A stretch of DNA of 29,759 nt, from contig CAYSPU010000037.1 in the NCBI GenBank assembly GCA_964432995.1, positions 1 through 29,759 on the forward strand, read 5' to 3'. The position numbers and the translations under genes were made by a program. A model generated the notes under the pieces. The model had not been told where the DNA came from and ran no database searches. It worked only from the letters and a program-made list of their open reading frames with translations. This DNA comes from CAYSPU01 sp964432995 (GTDB lineage: Bacteria; Verrucomicrobiota; Verrucomicrobiia; Limisphaerales; JAHDYP01). Below, piece after piece: positions 23,024 through 29,759 of this stretch; within the stretch, counting starts at the first letter, position 1; every line of letters begins with the position of its first letter.

Positions 23024-23821
23024 ATGACGACGTCGGATCACCTGGATGGAACCTGGAGCCGCAACCGATGGCTGATCACGGGCGTCGGGTTCTTCTGCCT
23101 TCAGGTCTTGCTTGTGGTCGTGCTTTCCGAGCGCGGCCTGCCGCATCCGCCGCCGCTGACGCGGCAACCGGGCCTGACCGTGCTCGACTTGCGGCAGGAG
23201 GCGCAAGGCTTCGGACGGGCTTTGGAGCAGTCGGATCCACTCTTGTTCGCGGTGCCGAGCGCCCGTGGGAGGAGCGGGGTGGGAGGCGAAGCGGTGGGCG
23301 AGGCGGGCGGTCTGAAGCCATTGGGGGACGCCCCGGTGCTGTGGTTGCCGGCCCACAGCAACTGGTTTGGCGCGGGGGCAGTCGGGTTGGAGACGCCCCC
23401 GGGGCTGGCGCCGCGCCCGGTGGCGGAGAAACCGGGGCCGCTGCTCTCCGAGGTCCGGCCGGCGCCGGTGCCGTTGCCGAAGGCGTCGCGGCTCGAGTTG
23501 GAAGCGAGACTGGCGGAACGGGGGCTGGCGGCGCTGCTCCCCGTGCCCGCCTTGAGTCATTCGAACGTGTTGGACGCGACGCACGTTCAGGTGTGCGTGG
23601 AGCCGGACGGCGGGGTGTTCTCCGCTCTGGTGTTGCGCAGCAGCGGGCTTAAATCGGCGGACGATCAGGCGCTGGCGCTGGCGTGGAGCGCGCGGTTTCG
23701 GCGGCTGCCTGCAGGAGGGGCCCCGGCGCCGGCGGTGGAGCGGATGTGGGGCCGCATGGTCTTTCACTGGCACGTGGTGGGGCCGGAGGGCAAGAACGGG
23801 GCCGCGGGAGGTGCGCCATGA
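23024..23821 (+). CDS. TonB-like energy transducer
   Basis: The 265-residue product has an N-terminal membrane anchor (about 15-36, ITGVGFFCLQVLLVVVLSE) and a long periplasmic linker rich in Pro, Gly and Ala (about 60-160). Its C-terminal domain resembles TonB: THVQVCVEPDGGVFSALVLR, then SADDQALALAWSARFRRLP and RMVFHWHVV. In TonB systems this part contacts outer-membrane transporters. No TonB-dependent receptor is in the window. It lies between exbD (19-base gap) and a zinc-ribbon gene whose ATG overlaps its stop. Identity as a TonB relative rests on topology and position more than on a strong motif. Confidence 0.7.
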   Translation: MTTSDHLDGTWSRNRWLITGVGFFCLQVLLVVVLSERGLPHPPPLTRQPGLTVLDLRQEAQGFGRALEQSDPLLFAVPSARGRSGVGGEAVGEAGGLKPLGDAPVLWLPAHSNWFGAGAVGLETPPGLAPRPVAEKPGPLLSEVRPAPVPLPKASRLELEARLAERGLAALLPVPALSHSNVLDATHVQVCVEPDGGVFSALVLRSSGLKSADDQALALAWSARFRRLPAGGAPAPAVERMWGRMVFHWHVVGPEGKNGAAGGAP

Positions 23822-24042
23822 GACCGGATCTCCTTTTCTTTCTGTACGTCGTGGTGTTGCTGGGGGGAATGGCCGCCGCGGGGATCTACCATGAACGACG
23901 CCGGAAACTGTTCCAACCCTCTCCCAGTCGCGACCGGATCTTCCGGTGCGGCACCTGTGGGTTCGTGTATACGGACGACCCGGATGTGGACCGCTCCCGC
24001 TGTCCGCAGTGCGGAACCGTCAACAACGAGTTCCAATTCTAG
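23818..24042 (+). CDS. Small membrane-anchored zinc-ribbon protein
   Basis: This 74-residue protein has one membrane span (about 4-23) followed by RRRK and a rubredoxin-like zinc ribbon, with Cys44-x2-Cys47 and Cys62-x2-Cys65 (CGTCGFVYTDDPDVDRSRCPQCG region, residues 44-66). The positive residues after the span place the ribbon in the cytoplasm. The start overlaps the TonB-like stop (ATGA), so it is the fourth gene of the exbB operon. It might bind zinc or iron, or act as an electron or sensing partner. The specific function is unknown. Confidence 0.8.
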   Translation: MRPDLLFFLYVVVLLGGMAAAGIYHERRRKLFQPSPSRDRIFRCGTCGFVYTDDPDVDRSRCPQCGTVNNEFQF

Positions 24043-24078
24043 CCCGCCGACTTTTCGCAGGGACGTGAAATGTCCGGG

Positions 24079-24081
<3 letters not shown>
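24040..24081. terminator. Inverted repeat containing both stop codons of convergent genes
   Basis: TAGCCCG (24040-24046) and CGGGCTA (24075-24081) are exact inverse copies. The first contains the TAG stop of the zinc-ribbon gene and the second contains the TAG stop of guaB on the other strand. A small GGAC/GTCC hairpin lies within the loop. It may be a bidirectional terminator; no strong T tract is present. Confidence 0.45.
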
Positions 24082-25653
<1,572 letters not shown>

Positions 25654-25702
25654 GCCGGATGATGCCGGCGGGCGTGCGAGGCTGGCAAGGGCAAAGCGGG
25701 GC

Positions 25703-27055
<1,353 letters not shown>

Positions 27056-27105
27056 GGCGGGTGGCGGGCGATGGGCGATGGGAGGGGGCAATTGTGCGGT
27101 CGGTC

Positions 27106-29094
27106 TCAGGCGACGGCGGCGGGCAGGCGAAGGGTTGCCGGGGCGAGGAAAGCGTCGCGGGCTTTCTGCGCGGCGTTCTCGGCCGTCAGCCCGTATTTGT
27201 GCCGCAGTTCCTCCGCGGAACTGGCGTGTTCGATGAACTGGTCCGGCCACCCGAGGCGCACGAGAGGCGTAGTGACGCCGCGTTCGGCCAACAGTTCGAG
27301 AACGGCCGAGCCGTAGCCGCCGGCCAGGGCATGGTCTTCGAAGGTGAGGAGAACATCCGCGGTGCGGCCGAAAAACTCGTGGAGGCCGGCGTCGAGGGGT
27401 TTGATGAAACGCGGGTTGACGACGGCGACGTCGAAGCCTTCCCGGGCGAGGAGGTCGGCGGTGTCACGGGCGAGGGCGTGCATGTTGCCGAGGCCGAACA
27501 GGGCGACTTTGCGGCCGCCCTCCATGCTGAAGGGGCGGGTGACTTCGCCGGAGCCGATCGGGAGGAGAGCGGGCTGGTCCTTGACGGGGACGCCGAGGGC
27601 GGGACCACGAGGGTAGCGGATGGCGACGGGCCATCGCTGGTGGGTGGCCGTGAACATCATATCGACCAGTTCATCTTCGTCCTTGGGCTGCATGGCGATG
27701 AGGTTGGGCACGCAGCGGAGGAAGGCGATGTCGAAGAGGCCGTGATGGGTCGGTCCGTCGCTGGCCGAGAGGCCGGCCCGATCCATGCAGAGGATGACCG
27801 GCAATTCCTGGAGGGCCGCGTCGTGGATCACGCAATCATACGCCCGTTGCATAAACGACGAGTAGATGGCGCAGACGGGGTGGAAACCCATGGTGGCCAT
27901 GCCGCACGCGAAGATGACGGCGTGTTCCTCGGCGATGCCGACGTCGTAGTACCGGTCGGGCATGGCCTTTTCCAGGGCGCGCAGGCCGGTGCCGCTGGGC
28001 ATGGCGGCGGTGATGCCGACGATGGTGGAATCCCGTTTGCAGAGGCGGACCATGGCCTGCCCGAAGACGTCCTGCCAATTGGGGGGGGCGCCGGGCTGCG
28101 GCGGGGCGGAGGCGCCGGTCCGAATGTCGTAGGGGCCGGTTCCGTGGAACTTCTCCGGATGCCGCTGCGCAATCTCGTATCCTCGGCCCTTGGTGGTCAT
28201 CACATGGAGGACCACCGGCTGGGTGCAGGTCCGCGCATACTCCAGGGCGGCGATGAGCGTGGGCAGGTCGTGGCCGTCGATGGGGCCGATATACCGGAGG
28301 CCCATCTCCTCGAAAATCAGGCTGCTGCCGTAGCCGCCGCGGCCGTCAGCTTCGCCCGGCACGCTGGCGCTGGGCTCGAGGGCGACCCCGGCGACGGCGC
28401 CCTTGAAACCCTCCTGGGCTTTGTGGGCAAGCTTGAGGGCGATGTCGCCCTTGGGGAAGCGGCGCATCAGCCGCTCGAAATCGCTGCGCATGCGCTCGTA
28501 GCGCGGGTGCGTGATGAGGCGGTTCAGGTAGCCGGAGATGGCGCCGACGTTCTTGGCGATGCTCCATTCGTTGTCGTTGAGGATTCCGATGAAGCGCTTG
28601 GTGGTGTGGCTGATGTTGTTGAGGGCCTCGAAGGAGATGCCGTTGGTGAGGGCGGCATCGCCGAAGATGGCCACGACGTGTTCCTGGCTGCCGCGTTTGT
28701 CGCGGGCGGCGGCGATCCCGAGAGCGGCGGAGAGGGCGGTGCCGGCGTGGGCGGATCCGTAGCAATCATGCGGGCTCTCGGAGCGGACCGCGAAGCCGCA
28801 CAAGCCGTTGGTCGTGCGGATGGTGTGGAAGCGGTTCTTGCGGCCGGTCAGGAGCTTGTGCACGTAGGATTGGTGGCTGACATCCCATACGAACTTGTCC
28901 TGCGGCGTCTGGAACACGCGGTGCAGCGCGATCGTCAACTCCACCACGCCGAGGTTGGGGCCCAGGTGCCCGCCGTTGCGGGAAAGGACGGAAATCAGTT
29001 CCTCGCGGATCTCGGCGGCGAGCTTGACCAACTGCTCGGGAGTGAGCTTCTTGACGTGCTCCGGGCTGTCGACCATGTCCAGGAATCGACTCAT
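27106..29094 (-). CDS. dxs: 1-deoxy-D-xylulose-5-phosphate synthase
   Basis: This enzyme joins pyruvate and glyceraldehyde 3-phosphate for isoprenoid, thiamine and pyridoxal synthesis. The 662 residues are slightly longer than usual. Hallmarks are NGGHLGPNLGVVELTIALH, WDVSHQSYVHKLLTGR, FIGILNDNEWSIAKNVGA, RYYDVGIAEEHAVIFACGMA and DRAGLSASDGPTHHGLFD. The thiamine-diphosphate motif usually begins GDG; here it reads GDAALTNG. ATG 29094 is preceded by AAGGAGCG at a reasonable distance. It heads a minus-strand series with icd and guaB. Confidence 0.95.
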   Translation of the reverse strand: MSRFLDMVDSPEHVKKLTPEQLVKLAAEIREELISVLSRNGGHLGPNLGVVELTIALHRVFQTPQDKFVWDVSHQSYVHKLLTGRKNRFHTIRTTNGLCGFAVRSESPHDCYGSAHAGTALSAALGIAAARDKRGSQEHVVAIFGDAALTNGISFEALNNISHTTKRFIGILNDNEWSIAKNVGAISGYLNRLITHPRYERMRSDFERLMRRFPKGDIALKLAHKAQEGFKGAVAGVALEPSASVPGEADGRGGYGSSLIFEEMGLRYIGPIDGHDLPTLIAALEYARTCTQPVVLHVMTTKGRGYEIAQRHPEKFHGTGPYDIRTGASAPPQPGAPPNWQDVFGQAMVRLCKRDSTIVGITAAMPSGTGLRALEKAMPDRYYDVGIAEEHAVIFACGMATMGFHPVCAIYSSFMQRAYDCVIHDAALQELPVILCMDRAGLSASDGPTHHGLFDIAFLRCVPNLIAMQPKDEDELVDMMFTATHQRWPVAIRYPRGPALGVPVKDQPALLPIGSGEVTRPFSMEGGRKVALFGLGNMHALARDTADLLAREGFDVAVVNPRFIKPLDAGLHEFFGRTADVLLTFEDHALAGGYGSAVLELLAERGVTTPLVRLGWPDQFIEHASSAEELRHKYGLTAENAAQKARDAFLAPATLRLPAAVA

Positions 29095-29115
29095 GGGGAT
29101 GCGCTCCTTGCTCCC

Positions 29116-29144
29116 AAAAAGAAGAGGTCCGACCCGGTCGGACC
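29116..29144 (-). terminator. Rho-independent terminator or attenuator between xseB and dxs
   Basis: On the minus strand GGTCCGAC (29144-29137) and GTCGGACC (29133-29126) form a perfect eight-base stem with a three-base loop, followed by TCTTCTTTTT. This is a classical intrinsic terminator. It lies about 22 bases upstream of the dxs ATG, so readthrough could attenuate dxs. Confidence 0.85.
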
Positions 29145-29181
29145 GCTGTCTGCTCGGCGAGCGTGAGGCTGGGGGATTGGG

Positions 29182-29457
29182 CTACTCTTCTTCGTTCAGG
29201 TGGAGAGGTTGGGCTTGGGGAACGCCCTCGGCGTCGGCCTCCAGTTTCTGGATGCGCAGCTCCGCTTCGGCGAGCTTCGCCTGGCAGACTTTGGCGAGGC
29301 GGTTGCCCTCTTCATAACGGGCCAGCAACGTCTCCAGGGGCAACTCGTCCGATTCCATCTCTTCAACGATGGTCTCGAGCTTCTGCAGAGCCTCTTCGAA
29401 CGGCAGGTTGTCCTCTTTCACGCCGTCCGCCGGGGCTGGTTTCGACGGTTTCGACAC
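29182..29457 (-). CDS. xseB: Exodeoxyribonuclease VII small subunit
   Basis: The small subunit binds XseA to form exonuclease VII, which trims single-stranded DNA. The core NLPFEEALQKLETIVEEMES, ELPLETLLARYEEGNRLAKV and CQAKLAEAELRIQKLE is the standard two-helix XseB pattern. I place the start at GTG 29457 (91 residues), because the longer frame upstream is not protein-like; this start is uncertain. xseB next to dxs is a common bacterial order. An intrinsic terminator follows it. Confidence 0.9.
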   Translation of the reverse strand: MSKPSKPAPADGVKEDNLPFEEALQKLETIVEEMESDELPLETLLARYEEGNRLAKVCQAKLAEAELRIQKLEADAEGVPQAQPLHLNEEE

Positions 29458-29563
29458 GCCCCGGAACGTAGGACAAACCGGAGGAGGCGTCGAGCCCCCA
29501 TTTTGGAGCCATGGGGCACGGTCACTTCGGGTTCGGAGCGCCCGCCGCCATGCGCCCTGCCGC

Positions 29564-29759
29564 TCAGACGTCGCAGATGTCAATGGCCTGGCGGAGGGAG
29601 GCGAGGACGTCGGACCGCCGGGGGACGAACTCCTGAGCGACGAATCCCTTGTAGCCGGTCGCCGCGATGGCCTTCATGATGGCCGGGTAGAACAGCTCCT
29701 GGGTCTCGTCGATTTCGTTGCGGCCCGGCACCCCGCCGGTGTGGTAGTGCCCGATGTAG
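29564..29759 (-). CDS. Hydroxypyruvate isomerase-like TIM-barrel protein, C-terminal part
   Basis: The minus strand from the window edge reads YIGHYHTGGVPGRNEIDETQ, then ELFYPAIMKAIAATGYKGFV and AQEFVP, ending ICDV at a TGA (29566-29564). This is the conserved end of the hydroxypyruvate isomerase/sugar-phosphate isomerase family, with the GxHxHTGGxPGRNEID metal- and substrate-binding block. Sixty-four codons are visible and the 5' part lies outside the window. Confidence 0.87.
   Translation of the reverse strand, partial: YIGHYHTGGVPGRNEIDETQELFYPAIMKAIAATGYKGFVAQEFVPRRSDVLASLRQAIDICDV

Overview
The window is a GC-rich bacterial contig with one assembly gap (ten Ns at 19345-19354). The gene content suggests a Verrucomicrobiota bacterium, possibly of the Limisphaerales/Pedosphaera group. 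It includes a large secreted CotH/lamin-tail protein, an octaheme cytochrome fused to TPRs, a GH78 rhamnosidase, an M56 peptidase with a secretin-like tail, unusual ExbB/ExbD proteins and many intergenic hairpin repeats. The taxonomic call is inference from family memory; no marker gene is present.

Layout. 1-1110: tRNA-Arg(ACG) followed by two truncated genes that face each other and meet near 762 (a DUF2779 N-terminus and a small secreted-protein N-terminus). 1111-1659: hicAB toxin-antitoxin pair. 2008-3373: overlapping operon of ECF sigma factor, zinc-finger anti-sigma and YbjQ-family protein. 3443-3712: remnant of a sialidase-like gene whose middle is missing. 3830-3998: first copy of a 169-bp repeat. 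4033-6871 (minus): lipoprotein plus octaheme cytochrome/TPR protein. 6997-9874 (minus): BlaI-type repressor and M56/secretin-like membrane protein, with a clear operator upstream of blaI. 10043-10694 (minus): RHH/PIN (vapBC-type) pair. 10707-11285: tandem 51-bp repeat and a possible coding remnant. 11286-15313 (minus): SGNH hydrolase translationally coupled to the CotH protein. 15511-17613: soluble hybrid histidine kinase. 18136-21475: GH78 rhamnosidase broken by the gap. 21513-21681: second, inverted copy of the 169-bp repeat. 21706-21849 (minus): Tat-signal stub of a Gfo/Idh/MocA oxidoreductase. 21962-24042: four-gene exbB-exbD-tonB-like-zinc ribbon operon. 24079-29457 (minus): guaB, icd, dxs and xseB. 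29564-29759 (minus): C-terminus of a hydroxypyruvate-isomerase-like protein.

The two ends carry conserved functions: tRNA, GTP synthesis, TCA cycle, isoprenoid synthesis and DNA repair. The middle is accessory and has been heavily rearranged: four genes survive only as stubs, a fifth is interrupted at the gap, there are two toxin-antitoxin pairs, and several intergenic repeat families occur. The most interesting systems are the ExbB/ExbD/TonB-like operon, where two residues normally tied to proton use are replaced in both motor subunits, and the BlaI/M56 pair, where the peptidase carries a secretin-type domain instead of a penicillin-binding sensor.
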